Shown: in pieces, positions 10,616 through 22,689 of the stretch
How positions within the stretch are numbered: the stretch's first letter is position 1
How the letters are laid out: each line of letters starts with the position of its first letter
Origin: Timema cristinae
Taxonomy: Eukaryota > Arthropoda > Insecta > Phasmatodea > Timematidae
NCBI GenBank assembly: GCA_039000515.1
Contig: JBCFYV010011135.1
Span: 15,489,136 to 15,553,135 of the forward strand
Length of the DNA: 64,000 nt
Direction: 5' to 3'
Notes under the pieces: generated by a model
Seen by the model: the letters and a program-made list of their open reading frames with translations, nothing else
Told to the model about the DNA's origin: nothing
The model's database searches: none
Made by a program: the position numbers and the translations under genes

Positions 10616-10735
10616 CATTGAGGTAATTCCCCCTTCGGGAGGAATGCTCAAGATACCAGCCGGTAATAGAATCCGGAACCCCCGGGCTCGTAGCCAGATG
10701 CACTGACCACTGCACCACGGGCAGAGTTCTCCCTA
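10025..10735 (-). repeat. SINE D inside MITE F, split by SINE A
   Basis: The 3' part in reverse (10025-10287) shows GGCGCGTCTGGGCTACAAC, the hairpin end, and a very short internal repeat (GATGATGATAGTGAGTATG). The head part (10614-10735) has GGGCTCGTAGCCAGATGCAC and CTGACCACTGCACCAC, the reversed B- and A-box area. Confidence 0.85.
10302..10613 (+). repeat. SINE A, full length, with clear target duplication
   Basis: Head GGTGACCTGGTGGTCTAGGG, B-box GGGGTTCAATCC, shared 3' end CCCGAACGGGTAGTAAGACG, then about 17 TAA units. ACCATTGAGGTAGT on the left and ACCATTGAGGTAAT on the right are the target duplication. This fixes the order of insertion: MITE F, then SINE D, then SINE A. Confidence 0.95.
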
Positions 10736-10997
10736 TGGTGATCTCAACCGTTGTTGAAGATCTGTCAAGGATGTCCTGGAATTTAATGACAACTTTTTAT
10801 CTTCATTTAAAAAGCCTCAAAATGCTAATATAATCATAATATATATTCATCAATAACTGTTAATATCAAAATGTGAAGAAATTAAACTCATGTGTTTCTA
10901 CTGAAGAAACATTGTAATTATTTTGGCAAAAAAAAAAGCTTTAATATAAAAATTACAAAAATAATTTTCTTTTCCCGCGTCCTTTACACTACCACCT

Positions 10998-11345
10998 TAA
11001 TGGGCTAGGAATAATAAAGGTATAATTTAGAGAAACTCTATTCGTTAATTGGCGTGGAGGATAAGTGAGAAACCATTTAGAAAATAATGTATAGCCTCAA
11101 GTGCACCTTACCGGGTTTCAAACCCCTCTCCCCCAGTATCCCTCAATTCTAGAGTAATGCGTTAGACGAGTGTTATAAAAGACAAGCTTGATGCTTATTG
11201 CGGGGCCACAGACTATGGAAACATATTTTCTTAGGTATAATTCTTTTGTTTTTGAAGCGACCAAAAGATGAGGAAGATATAATTTAAAGGAAATGTATCT
11301 GCATCCGAGTGAAAGGAATGTGAGAAACCATTTAGGTAAAACCAC
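10998..11345 (-). repeat. SINE C-derived fragments
   Basis: 10998-11170 carries the SINE C body in reverse (AAACCATTTAGAAAATAATG, CCGGGTTTCAAACCCC). At 11255-11345 a second partial body appears (GATGAGGAAGATATAATTTA, GAGAAACCATTTAGGTAAAA) just before a TA microsatellite. These may be two copies. Confidence 0.5.
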
Positions 11346-11346
11346 C

Positions 11347-11350
<4 letters not shown>

Positions 11351-11400
<50 letters not shown>
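11351..11400. repeat. (TA)n microsatellite
   Basis: About 24 uninterrupted TA units. Confidence 0.95.
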
Positions 11401-11524
11401 CTGTAATGCAAACCCTGACTTCCCCAACATTGGAAAACCAGGCCAGATGATCTTGACGTTTAATCTGCTTGTCCACCGATGCAGGTCTATTTTAGCTATT
11501 TGATGCTATATATTCAAAATCTTT

Positions 11525-11760
11525 AATTTGTCTATAATAATAAAAGTAAGTGTTGGTTTGTGTGCAATGCCAAGCCAAATCTACAGCATGCAGAGATCTG
11601 AAATTTTTAACATAGTTGGACGGATGGGGTACAAATACACCTTAAAGAAGATTTTTTAAATTTTTAATCGACGTTTTAATTAGGATATTTTTAACAAATT
11701 TTCGAAGAAAATATTTTTAATCTGGTATTTTCCCTGATGTTTGTTTAGGTTCTCGATATA
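11525..11760 (+). mobile_element. Helitron-like 5' end (fragment)
   Basis: Opens TCTATAATAATAAAAGTAAG, followed by GTTGGTTTGTGTGCAATGCC, a layout common at the 5' ends of non-autonomous arthropod Helitrons. I see no CTRR end with a hairpin, and the following AT-rich DNA hides any boundary. Confidence 0.4.
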
Positions 11761-11824
11761 CTCGAAATGGTATCTATTTATTAAATTATTTAAATGAAGA
11801 TTCTCACAATCAAGTAATCAAAAT

Positions 11825-12175
<351 letters not shown>

Positions 12176-12774
12176 TACATATATTTATTAGGTTGTACTT
12201 ATTAGAGATACACATATCATATTATCTATATTTGTGCTATAATGTATATGCCTATATATGTTTGTGCCATACTGTGTATATCTTTGTAACATAGTGTGTT
12301 TATACTAGTTTTATATATATATATTACATACACATATATGAGTAAGTGCGTACGATTGTATCTTACAGTTTAATTTCATGTAATGTCTTGAAAAGATACC
12401 TTTTAATTCAAATTAAAGGGGTATTAATTTAAGATGGGGAGGGGGGCAAGACCCTCAGAACACTTGACCTACACCTTTCCACTCTCACTTACCTTGTTTA
12501 CTTGACTGGTTTTTGTCGTCTCCTGGGGTGGAACCCATGACCCGCTGACCTCTCGGTTCTAATGACGCATTGGTCCATGTTGTAGTTGTGAAGAGTCTAC
12601 GAGCAGATCTCCTCCGGTATCACGGCCCCCCATCTCACCCCATCTCACCACCCTCGGACCGGAAGCCAGGAAGTGGCGGAAGTACACTTGCTCTCAATGT
12701 ATTTCCTCCTGGTCTATGTCAGGAACCACAATGGCCGCCGGGTAAGGAACATCAATTCCGAATACTCTGGAAGG
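12176..12774. other. No recognised feature
   Basis: AT-rich then GC-richer (12480-12770). The 100-residue plus-strand ORF at 12570-12872 crosses into a tRNA-like repeat and has no domain. Confidence 0.4.
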
Positions 12775-12900
12775 ATCAGGGGAAGATATCCAACTTTACT
12801 ATTGGCTTGGTTGGTAGCGCGTCTGCAATTCTGAACCAAGAGGTAGCTGGGTTCCATTCCCGGCAAAACTGAAAGATTTACGAGGACAAAATTACGAGTT
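12775..12900 (+). repeat. tRNA-derived SINE head
   Basis: GGCTTGGTTGGTAGCGCGTC fits an A-box and GCTGGGTTCCATTCCCGGC a B-box with T-stem, about 35 bp apart. The body is short and stops close to MITE Q. Confidence 0.55.
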
Positions 12901-12930
12901 TTATAACTATGACAACAAAACGTACTGATT

Positions 12931-13156
12931 TTTAAACTGCTTTAGGATCGAGGTCAATGCAGCTGTAGTGGGGGAGAGGAGACTCGTCACATGCTCGACC
13001 AATCCGTGAAGGGTAGTTGTCATAGCAACCGATGCATGTTGCCAGATTTCATGACAGTCACTGAGTATGCTTGCATAGTAGTCACGCGCAAACTCCCGCT
13101 ATGTGGCAACTATGCTCCCCAGCCTACCCACCACGTGGATCCTAAAGCAGTTTAAA
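12931..13156. mobile_element. MITE Q (19-bp inverted ends)
   Basis: TTTAAACTGCTTTAGGATC at the left and its exact complement GATCCTAAAGCAGTTTAAA at the right bound 226 bp without coding capacity. The ends include TTAA, so a TTAA target is possible. Single copy in this window. Confidence 0.75.
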
Positions 13157-13209
13157 TCGCAGTATAATGTACGTTGTAGTTAAATACTGAATGATAAGTA
13201 TTGCGCTTA

Positions 13210-13480
13210 TTGTGATCTGTTTATGTAATGATAATGTGACCCGATTCTGTGGCCGTAATCTCGTATTAGGACAGACTGCCAATGACATGGAGATAGAGAT
13301 TCGAATTTCGGTCGGGTGTACTACAAGATATTTACTACCCGAAAAGGTTTTTCACTCCCCATACACGCGAATGTAGGTGTACATTTTCTAAATATAGCCT
13401 TCCTAATCCATAAAACTATCAGCGTTATTAGTATATAAGCGTATAAACCGAACTGGTAGTAAGACTTGTTGCAAAAAAAT
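13210..13480 (+). repeat. SINE C/B, old copy
   Basis: CCGTAATCTCGTATTAGGAC, B-box GAGATTCGAATTTCGGTCGG, body GTTTTTCACTCCCCATACAC and tail AACCGAACTGGTAGTAAGAC identify it. The head is divergent. Confidence 0.7.
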
Positions 13481-15098
13481 AATAATAATCTATGTGTAAC
13501 TGGACCATAATTTGAACATTTTAATCAAGCTTCTTCTCTCTCATTATTTCTCTCTTTTTCTCTCTTAGTGTACCTCTAATTTTCTCTCCCAGCATCCCTT
13601 TTTTATTCTATCTAAGTACCTCTCTCTTTATAACCCGAAGAATCACTCTCTTTATAACTCTAAGTATATATTTTTCCATCTAATTTTCTCTCTCTTTTTC
13701 TTGCTTAGTATTTCTCTATTTTCTATCTCTCTAAGCATCTCTTTATTTTTTATTTAAGTTTCTCTATATTTTTATCTCTTAAGTATCTCTCTTAATTTTT
13801 ATCTAAGTATCTCTCTCTTTCTAACAATAAATACCCCTCTTTTTGTCTTGCTAAATATATATTTTTTTATTTTTTATCAATAGCTATATTTCTACATAGC
13901 TTTCTCAATATATCTATATTATTTTTTTTATATCAATATTAATATACCAAGCATAGCATATGTTAATTTTTGAGTTGATAAATTTACGTTCCGTCTGTTT
14001 GTCCGGATCTTTGCCCCGTGATAGTTGTCAATTAGGCCTACCAATTATTACCAAATTTTTCAGAGACAATCTTTTTACCTAGATCAAACACATTTTGTAA
14101 ATAATTTTTAACTCTGGCTAACTGATTAAATATAGCAGATGTTAAAAGTTTTTCCTTTTAATGCTCATCTCAAGTGATATTAATTTAAAATTATAAGCAT
14201 TCGATTGAATACCTAGAGAGAAGGATTTAAATAATTAATAAATTGGAAATAGTTATTATTTATGAATATAATGCACCATTAAATGTAGTCTCTATTTGTT
14301 TTATGTCTAACTTGATCTCTAATAAACAATATTAACTTTTAATCCAAGAGAAAATTGTAGGAGATATTTAAGAGCAGTCATCATAGCAAGACCAATTAAG
14401 CTTCCGTTTTTGTGTGTGCGCGTGCGAGGTATATGAGTAAAAGGGAAAAGAAAATACCTAAGATATACCAGAAATGTGTGCAGTGCATTCGTATCCAAAC
14501 GATTACTCGACATTTTCCGCGGTGACGATGGGAGACAAAGCGACAAAGTTTCTTGTTAATAACTACAGTATGTCCCTGTTATGACAGAATGAAGATTTGC
14601 GCACAATGCTTAGCTGAGAAGCCATACTAAAATGGTCAAAAACAGCCTTTTCAACACAGTTTTTATCCAAACATAATTAAATATTTCAACAATGTTCACT
14701 ATTAGGAACTTATATTAATTCTTTATCTCCATTAATGTTTAAAATGAAATGATCCACGTGTAATAGTGTTCGTGTAAATTTATGATTTCTCTCCGACTGT
14801 ATCACAGAGTTGATTGGCTTATGATGCACAATCTTAAAATTGAAATCCAAATAGATATGTTAGGACTGTAGTAACGATAAGAACATGGAGGGAGCGAATT
14901 CTACTGTTCACATAACTACAAGTAATATTATGTAAACAATCGTTATATTATTTAGTTTATCACCTCCACTGGTGGGCATGTGTATGCCGATGACCAGGAT
15001 CTCAGGATATTTTTTCCCATTTGTATAATTTTGTAGATATCTTGGTTGGATAGCTAGACGCAGTTTGGAGGTATAATGTTAAAGATTAAAAAATATAT
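13481..15098. other. AT- and pyrimidine-rich, nothing assigned
   Basis: 13520-13850 is full of irregular CTCTCTATTTTTATCT-like repeats of a TCTCT theme. The rest is AT-rich. The minus-strand ORF at 14319-14546 shows no domain. Confidence 0.4.
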
Positions 15099-15110
15099 GT
15101 TTATGAAGAA

Positions 15111-15112
<2 letters not shown>

Positions 15113-15160
<48 letters not shown>

Positions 15161-15424
15161 GCACCGCGTCTTACTACCCATTCGGGTTATACGCACTTAC
15201 GCTAATGTGTAATGGTAGGGTGATTGTGAGATGAAATGAAGGACCTACAGTTTAACGTGGAATCCGAACCACGGTGGAGGCCTGGCATTCCCCACATTCA
15301 CAAGAAGTCTTGTCAGAGGTGAAGGAAGGGTTTGGTAATCAGATAAATCTTTGCCGGGACCGGGATTGAACCCCAGCCGCCAGCATAGAAGTCTGACACC
15401 TTACCCCTAGACCACCAGGTCACC
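15113..15424 (-). repeat. SINE A, full length
   Basis: (ATT)n from 15113, then the 3' end and head in reverse, ending ACCACCAGGTCACC. TTTATGAAGAATA occurs on both sides (ending 15112 and starting 15425), a 13-bp target duplication. Confidence 0.95.
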
Positions 15425-15437
15425 TTTATGAAGAATA

Positions 15438-16915
15438 AATTTTAGTTTAGATTTTAAAAAAAAAAGTCAAATTTTTGAATAAATCATTTGAGTCAGGCTT
15501 TATTAAAAGATACCCAGTTATATCAACTTGAAATATATACTTTTTTGGAATTCTTCTCAAATTAAATATAATATTTTATCGTTCGTAAGGCATCCAAGTT
15601 GGTTTTTTTTCCCCGAGATGTTTGGAAAAGTTTGTCACATCCCTTATGTAATAAAGTAAAATAAAGCGTAGAGTACGCGATACAACAGTGGATACGTGTA
15701 AAAGGTCCTATTTTCAATCCCTGAGTGATTCCCGACAACATTTTTTTTTCACCCCCTTCGCTTGAGAAAAAAAAAAAGTGGGAATGGTGAAGGGGTTCTA
15801 GAACACCCCCTTGTGATCCACCCTTCCCGATGCGGCTCAGCTTACCCCTCTGACGTCGGGGGATCCCTCTCCCTCTTACCAACCATCCCCCACTGGAGCC
15901 AAAAGCGCTTCGCTTCGCTCGTTCCCAAGGCAGATGAAAATAATACGCGACTAAAAGCATATCTGTGTAGCACGTAAGTGAATTTGTGTATCAAACAGTA
16001 GGCGATGTAGTGTAGTAGGAATATGGGCGGGTGGGGTGGAGGGTGTTTCCATCCCCTTAGCACCCCTTCTCAGCCCTCTCCTCCACCCTGTCGACTCTTA
16101 TACGGCGAGACGTGTGTGATGCATGTTATGTTATTACGGCTCTGTACAAGCTACATGGCACACATGTCCTGTCGGGGTTCTCTCTCTTCTAGGAACCTTC
16201 ACGAACATGGTAAGCGAGGGAAATGAAAACAAATTTATAGAATGGTGTACCACAGAGACTTTCTCACCTCCTCAACTATGAATGGAAACATTTACCTACT
16301 TAATACACTAGATATGTTGATCAAAATGGTATACATTGTATCAGAAACGTAATATAAAAAATATAATCATATTTTACAAAAGAACATACGTTAAATAATA
16401 TACACTGTTACAGAAACAATGAGAAAGGAGACACATATATCAATCCACTAAACCACAGAACTTAAAAGTATGTATGTTCAATTATATTTAGGAAATTATT
16501 GGTTTTATAATAAGCTATGATCAAAATTGGAAAATTACGTTATTTTAAATTAGGCCTACCCTCAGAAAATTTTCGCGGTGGAAATGAAAATGGCCATTTT
16601 GTTTGTAATGTTAAACAATGTCTGGATACAAGATTTTAATCAAAATCCTTTAAGCCGATTTTGAGATCTATTTTTTTCCCCCCTCTATTTTCTCCTTCAA
16701 GTAAACTACCCTTAAGTCTAGGGTTAGATATCTAACTCCAACCAGAGTCGTACACAGAAATTCTTCATAGGGGGTGTCCAAAGTAAAGAAGTTAAAAGTC
16801 AACATCAATCCAAGCCATTACTCGTAGACGATTCATACTTTTAACAACAAATTACCAATTACATAAATATTATACAGTATAACCTACAGCGTTACATCTA
16901 GATATTTACTGTATT
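15438..16915. other. No recognised feature
   Basis: Mixed sequence. ORFs of 61-132 residues on both strands at 15562-16226 overlap each other and look like chance. 16480-16720 contains AAAATTTTCGC and CTACCCTTAAGT stretches loosely like 28570-28800 in reverse, too weak to call. Confidence 0.35.
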
Positions 16916-16918
16916 GAT

Positions 16919-17012
16919 AAATTATTATTATTATTATTATTATTATATTATTATTAGTAGTAGTAGTATTATTATTATTAGCACTGCGTCTTACTATACG
17001 TTCGGGTTGTAT
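16919..17012 (-). repeat. (ATT)n with SINE 3'-end stub
   Basis: An ATT run with AGT variants leads into GCACTGCGTCTTACTATACG then TTCGGGTTGT, the shared SINE A/B 3' end in reverse. The rest of the SINE is missing, so this is either an extremely 5'-truncated copy or a remnant. Confidence 0.7.
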
Positions 17013-17463
17013 TGATAAATAATAATTTCAATATTATATATAATATATATATATATATTCATAACATGAAGGGATTTAACATTGCTAAGTCATTACTTTG
17101 TATTAAAATTTTGTTTATTTTTCATGTTCACCGGGGGGGGGGGGGGGGTTCGGACCCGGTGGACCCCCCCTCCTCCCCCCTGTATGTGCGCCTCTGATTC
17201 CAACAACTCCTATGGGGGAAACCATAAACGGATATTTACAATTTTTGGTCATTTCTCCGCAAATATTTGAGACATGAAATACCTTATCCCATTGGTCCCA
17301 TAGACTATTAAAAATAAAAGCCTTTTATTGACGTGCCTACGATATATTTATTTTAAACCCAATAGATTTTGAACTATTGGAAAATATAATTTTCAAATAT
17401 AGGTCTGTGAAATGGGTAGTTGATTGTTATAATCTTTGATGTTCTTTTTTTATCAATATTTTT
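17013..17463. other. AT-rich with G tract
   Basis: Short TA run at about 17044 and a 16-base G run at about 17133. No other feature. Confidence 0.4.
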
Positions 17464-17473
17464 CTTATTTATG

Positions 17474-17763
17474 GGTTGACCTGGTGGTCTAAGGGTAAGA
17501 TGTCGGAATTCTGTGCTGGGGGTCCGGGTCTCAATCCTCGGTCCCGGCACGAATTTATCTGATTTCCAAACCCTTCCTTCACCTCTGACAAGACATCTTG
17601 TGAATGTGGGGAATGCCAGACCTCCACCGTGGTTCGGATCCCACGTTAAACTGTAGGTCCTCCATTTCATCTCACAATCACCCTACCAATACACATTAGC
17701 GTTAAGTGTGTATAACCCGAACGGGTAGTAAGATGCGGTGCTAATAACAATAATAATAATAAT
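17474..17763 (+). repeat. SINE A
   Basis: Head GGTTGACCTGGTGGTCTAAG, B-box-like GGGTCTCAATCCTCG, shared 3' end and TAA-type tail. CTTATTTATG at 17464-17473 and 17764-17773 is an exact target duplication. Confidence 0.95.
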
Positions 17764-17984
17764 CTTATTTATGTTGTTTGGTGAAAATGTAATGCTCTTT
17801 TTTTCCAATATTTTTCTGGAAAATATTAATCTTTTTGTTTCAAATAGTCCACCCGACAAGGGATCAAAGCCAATCCCACTGTCATATAAAGATAGTTTTG
17901 AAGGGATAATAATGGTGCATTTACGTGGAGGAAGGTGGGGAAACCATTTAGGAAATAATAGCTCAATGATCTCGGCAGTGAGTA

Positions 17985-18245
17985 TTTTTTTATTTACCAC
18001 CATGTTTTACTACCCGTTCGAGTTATACGCTTAAGTACTAATTACGCTAATGAGTTGGGGATGGGTAAGGTCGAATTGGGAGGAAGTGAACCCGCATTTG
18101 CGTGGTGGGGGGAGTGGAAAACCATTTAGGAAAAATCACCCCCACTTCACCCGACTGAGATCCGAATCTGGATCTCCCTATCCCTTGCAGTCTAGCTTAA
18201 CACCAAACTATCGCGTTAGCTAGCTACACCACCGTGGTGGGTGGG
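17985..18245 (-). repeat. SINE B
   Basis: Reverse copy with ACTACCCGTTCGAGTTATAC at the tail side, AAACCATTTAGGAAAAATCA in the body and ACACCACCGTGGTGGGTGG at the head. The tail has lost the GCACCGCG motif. Confidence 0.85.
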
Positions 18246-18339
18246 GGGGAGGCTTTGATTCAAATCCTGAACTTTACGTCACCAGAAAACTATATAAGAT
18301 GAACTAGATGCACTAGCTCATTTGGCCACCTATGCGAGC

Positions 18340-18675
18340 TTCGGATTAAACGAACTGCTTCAGTAGATACGTATAGTTTAGTATTACACACGTCATAGTA
18401 TTTTCAACAATTCATAAATATTTGATACGATTACGAGCATCACAGATTTAGAACAGAAACTTTCCTCTCTCATTTTAAAAGCTTCTCTTCGAATGTCATT
18501 ATGCACGTGTAAGACATACAAGAATTATAGAGATTACCTACTATGTGTAGAAAATTAATTTAAACCTATCTACCGAAGTAACATTTGATTTGAAATTGAC
18601 CAAAACCTTTTTCTTGCTATAAAAACTGTAAAAATATGGACTTTTAATTCGCGATCACTTCTATACATCCTTTAG
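18340..18675. mobile_element. MITE F, very degenerate
   Basis: Left arm CTGCTTCAGTAGATACGTAT and right arm GAAGTAACATTTGATTTGAA with TATAAAAACTGTAAAAATA. The centre has diverged and the outer ends are lost. Confidence 0.55.
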
Positions 18676-20214
18676 GTCATTAGACAATGAAATTAACCAA
18701 GAGTTTTTTTAGTCTATCTTGGGAAGGAATTTAACATAGGTAAGGGTAGGGGAGGTTATCTTGGAAAAGATAGCAAGTAGCAATGTCTCAGCCCATTCCA
18801 GCAACACCGACCAGATAAGGAAGCCGGTGTCTGCTTTCCCTGGGTGTGTCATTAGTTGGGATTATCTGAACCTATGTCTCAGCCGGGCATATTATGTTCT
18901 GCTAGTTGGTGTTGCCTCTACAATTGGTACAGTCAAAAGAAGAAATTTTATTAAATATGCGTATCAAAACTATATTTTCAATTATCAAATCAGACACATT
19001 AATAAAATTAACGAGTGGATCTAAATTAAAAATAAAAACAAATTAATTATAAAAAAATGACACTAGGAAACACAAAATGAGATAAAATTAAATTATTGGT
19101 GTATAAAAAGAACTATATTTATATATGATTAAAAATGATTTAATTTAATACTTTCAAACGGTTTATGTATGAAAAACTATTTTTCTTTAATATATTATGA
19201 AATAATATTTAACTGTGTTAACCTCATTATGAACGTTTGTCTATCAATACTAATGTTCAACCCCATACATTAATTATTTTACCTTAACAGTGGTACGTAA
19301 ATAGCATAAAATAACAATTTTGACCCCTTATAGCTCGTCAAATGTAATGAATAGAAATTATTGAATCCTTATTTATGGTTTATATTTATACACTTGTTAA
19401 AATTGTTCAGTAAAATTGTTACTGTCGAATGACTTTTAATATGTGCCAGACGGGTAATAAGACGCGACGCAAAAAAACAACAACTTGGTCTTTATTATTA
19501 CTATCCCATTGATTCCTTACTCTATAAATACATGAATGAATATGAAGAAAGGTTTGCGCCGATTGGAAAGACGAAAGGTTGTAAATAATAAAGTGTTTTT
19601 TTATGGGAAGCGTCCTTTTCTTTGTCGGTCTCGGGAACCTACAAGAGCCACCACTTTCTGTAACAATATCATATCTATTTCTCTGGTTCACTCAGCGTGA
19701 CAACAATAACTTTGTGGAAGGGCAATTAAGGGTTGCCTCAATGTTGCCCATAAAATGTCGGTGATTCATGGGCTGGCCTTTAAGAGCGCTCCTGAATTAA
19801 CGCTTTCGGCAGTGACCATTCCTCCACTTCCGGTCACTCATCTCCCCTCCTATCCCACCCCCTTCTTCCTTATTCCTCTGCACGTGACGTCAGAGGAACA
19901 GCCCTCCATGTCCAACTATTTGGAAGACGCACAATATTATAGTCTCATCTTATCTGGTCTGCCAGTGATGAGGTCAGGGATTGAATCTCACCAAGGTATG
20001 AATATGATGACTTGTATTTTTTCAAAATTATTTACCGCTCTTTCTACTAGAAAATAAAAAATACAATTCCTCCAAATCCAAGCCGCGACTGATAGTAAAA
20101 AGTGACGCAAGATAGATGTGATTTTTCTTCTTTCATGTATTCATACCTCAAAGAATGTGTTCTCTATCCGTAATTTTAGACAGATGGTGACAATTTAAAC
20201 CGATTGGCATGGCA
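18676..20214. other. No recognised repeat or gene
   Basis: AT-rich. ORFs of 87-100 residues at 18761, 19419 (minus) and 19755 have no domain. 19960-20000 has a weak B-box-like GGGATTGAATCTCACC, perhaps a decayed tRNA-derived SINE. Confidence 0.35.
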
Positions 20215-20716
20215 TCACTTACAAAAGTACTCCACCTATCCCTATCTTGAGCTAGTTCTATCCAGTACCCTCATTACACACTATCCCTATCATGAGATAG
20301 TTGTACTCAATCCACCTCATTACACCATATTCCTATCTTGAGCTAGTCCTATCCAGTCCACCTCATTACACCCTATTCCTATCTTGAGATAGTTCTATCC
20401 AGTCCACTTCATTACATTCTATCCCTATCTTGAGCTAGTTCTATCCAGTCCACCTCATTACATTCTATCCCTATCTTGAGCTAGTTCTATCCAGTCCACT
20501 TCATTACATTCTATCCCTATCTTGAGCTAGTTCTATCCAGTCCACCACATTACACCCTATTCCTATCTTGAGATAGTTCTATCCAGTCCACTTCATTACA
20601 TTCTATCCCTATCTTGAGTTAGTTATATCCAGTCCCATTCATTACACCCTATCCATATTGATCTAGTTATATCCAGTCCACCTTATTACATCCTATCGCT
20701 GTTTTGAGTTATTTCT
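20215..20716 (-). repeat. 46-bp minisatellite, locus 2 (LINE-derived)
   Basis: About ten units of CCTATCTTGAGCTAGTTCTA type, the reverse complement of the 42-44 kb unit. It starts at 20215 with CACTTACAAAAGTACTCC, the complement of that array's closing segment. The RT part expected upstream (to the right) is lost or unrecognisable. Confidence 0.9.
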
Positions 20717-21199
20717 GCGATTAAGGCAACCGCCTTGATAAGAGAGAAATCATTAATCGCTATCAGGCCAAACAACTTAAAATACAATTGTAATTGTTCT
20801 TTTCTGGAACTACCTTTGTATTCTATCTAGTCCTGTACTCCCTTTCGACCTTCACTTACAACCACACTCTGTCTTATCTATAATAAAGAGGGGAAAGAAA
20901 ACTACGAAACTTTTTATCACAAGGTAAAGAGCAATGCTTGCTGTTAGTTCTCAAATATTTTATTTATTGTTGTGATCCTATTTAAAAAAAAATCACAATC
21001 AAGTCTAGTCTCATAGATGAATAGTTATGCTTAAAAAGTAGTTGAAAATAAGCTAATGTCACATTTTACACTTTTTTTAACTATTAAAACACATACTATG
21101 GGGTTGTTAATAAAAAAGAGCCCTGTTGGAATATTGAAACTTTATTTTGGCTTGAGCCATATTTTTAAATAACCCATATCAGAATTAAATAATGCAATA
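20717..21199. other. No recognised feature
   Basis: AT-rich spacer between the minisatellite and a tRNA-derived SINE. Confidence 0.4.
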
Positions 21200-21202
21200 C
21201 GA

Positions 21203-21400
21203 CACCTTGGCTCAATCGGCAGCGTGTCTTTCAACTGAGATAAGGGTCAGGGCTTCGATTTCCCGGTGTGACCAATCAATTTATCATTGGTGAAATATGA
21301 GTATAGGCCTACACTTTCGCAGTGATGAATTAATGGCCGGGGACTGGATGTTGTGCCTGTCCTAATCTTAAGTTTCGATTAGAAGGCATATGATACTACG
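21203..21400 (+). repeat. tRNA-derived SINE, another family
   Basis: TTGGCTCAATCGGCAGCGTG is a good A-box and GGGCTTCGATTTCCCGGTG a B-box with T-stem. The body includes GGCCGGGGACTGGATGTTGT then GCCTGTCC, a phrase I associate with SINEs of several insect groups. Only one copy is seen here. Confidence 0.7.
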
Positions 21401-21481
21401 ACAGGCCTAACAAGCCGGTAGTGGAAAAATATGACTTGAATAGAAAACTGACCACAGGCTGGAAACAGTAATGGATGTAAA

Positions 21482-21512
<31 letters not shown>

Positions 21513-21516
21513 TAAC

Positions 21517-21565
<49 letters not shown>
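21482..21565. repeat. (AAT)n microsatellite
   Basis: About 27 AAT units with one break. Minus-strand poly-Tyr and poly-Ile reading frames here are artefacts of the repeat. Confidence 0.95.
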
Positions 21566-21568
<3 letters not shown>

Positions 21569-21727
21569 GAATATAAGAAAATAGATCTTGCCTTCCATGA
21601 ACAATTCATTGTTATTTTTTTTTAAATAATACTTTTTGTAGTTTTGCAACTATGAAGCTATCATTAAATAAATAAATAAATAGTTCAACCAATATCATAT
21701 ATGTTACTTTCTGTGACATATCTAAAA

Positions 21728-22012
21728 TGTTATTATTATTATTATTAGCACCGCGTCTTACTACCCGTTCGGGTTATACGCTCTTACGCTAATGTGTAAT
21801 GGTAGGGTGATTAAGAGATGAAATGAAGGACCTACTGTTTAACGTGGAATCCGAACCACGGTGGAGGCCTGGCATTCCCCACATTCACAAGATAACTTGT
21901 CAGAGGTGAAGGAAGGGTTTGGAAATCAGATAAATCTGTGCCGGGACCGAGGATTGAACCCTGGCCGCCAGCATAGAAGTCTGACACCTTACCCCTAGAC
22001 CACCAGGTCACC
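21728..22012 (-). repeat. SINE A, left member of a head-to-head pair
   Basis: Short (ATT)n, then the full reverse SINE A ending ACCACCAGGTCACC. ATCTAAAATGTT and ATCAAATGTT on the two sides are a possible imperfect target duplication. The next SINE A starts 150 bp away in the opposite direction. Confidence 0.9.
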
Positions 22013-22162
22013 ATCAAATGTTCATAAATCAGTGATCAGTAAACAAATCATAATTTTAGGACTAAAGCTAAAAATCTTGAGCTAAACTCGAGTTATGACC
22101 ATGTAATTTAAATAGCTAGTTTAAGAGAATTCCAAAAAAATGTTTGGTTTATAACCTCTAGA

Positions 22163-22466
22163 CGGTGACCGGGTGGTCTAGGGGTAAGGTGTCAGACTTT
22201 TGTGCTGGCGGCCGGGGTTCAATCCTCGGTCCCGGCACAGATTTATCTGATTACCAAACCCTTCCTTCACCTCTGACAAGACTACTTGTGAATGTGGGGA
22301 ATGCCAGGCCTCCACCGTGGTTCGGATTCCACGTTAAACTGTAGGCCCTTCATTTCATCTCACAATCACCCTACCATTACTTTATTAGCGTAAGTGCGTA
22401 TAACCCGAATGGGTAGTAAGACGCGGTGCAAATATAATAATAATAATAATAATATAATAATAAATA

Positions 22467-22499
<33 letters not shown>
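22163..22499 (+). repeat. SINE A, right member of a head-to-head pair
   Basis: Head GGTGACCGGGTGGTCTAGGG, B-box GGGGTTCAATCC, 3' end CCCGAATGGGTAGTAAGACG, then a mixed TAA/TAAA tail. ATAACCTCTAG flanks both sides. Confidence 0.95.
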
Positions 22500-22500
<1 letters not shown>

Positions 22501-22689
22501 TAACCTCTAGTACAAACAAAACGACCGCCATAAGGACAGTAAAAATTGTAAGATACTCACTGAAATCAGAGGCAATGAATAGCTCGTAAATATTCATCAG
22601 AATCACACGTTAGAACCATTTCGAGATTATAATAATAATTTATTTATCTATAAGTAAAAGTAATTTATCAATGTTGGTTGCTTATGTCG

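Larger units (their letters stand above)
9908..11000. mobile_element. MITE F interrupted by nested SINEs
   Basis: Left part 9908-10024 (TTAAGTTGGGAGTTTTGGGT at about 9909). Right part about 10736-11000, ending CTACCACCTTAA, and including GGTGATCTCAACCGTTGTTG and TTAATGACAACTTTTTATC. The break holds a minus-strand SINE D, which itself holds a SINE A. Confidence 0.8.

Noticed and set aside
11118..11476. ORFs with (Tyr-Ile)n
   Set aside because: Translation of a (TA)n microsatellite and SINE C debris.
15562..16226. Cluster of overlapping ORFs on both strands
   Set aside because: GC-richer composition gives fewer stops by chance. No domain, and the frames contradict each other.
19755..20057. 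100-residue ORF as possible host exon
   Set aside because: No recognisable domain or splice context, and it ends in decayed SINE-like sequence.
21379..21649. Poly-Tyr and poly-Ile ORFs on the minus strand
   Set aside because: Translation of an (AAT)n microsatellite. The same applies to ORFs at 10021, 22385, 36703 and 47946.
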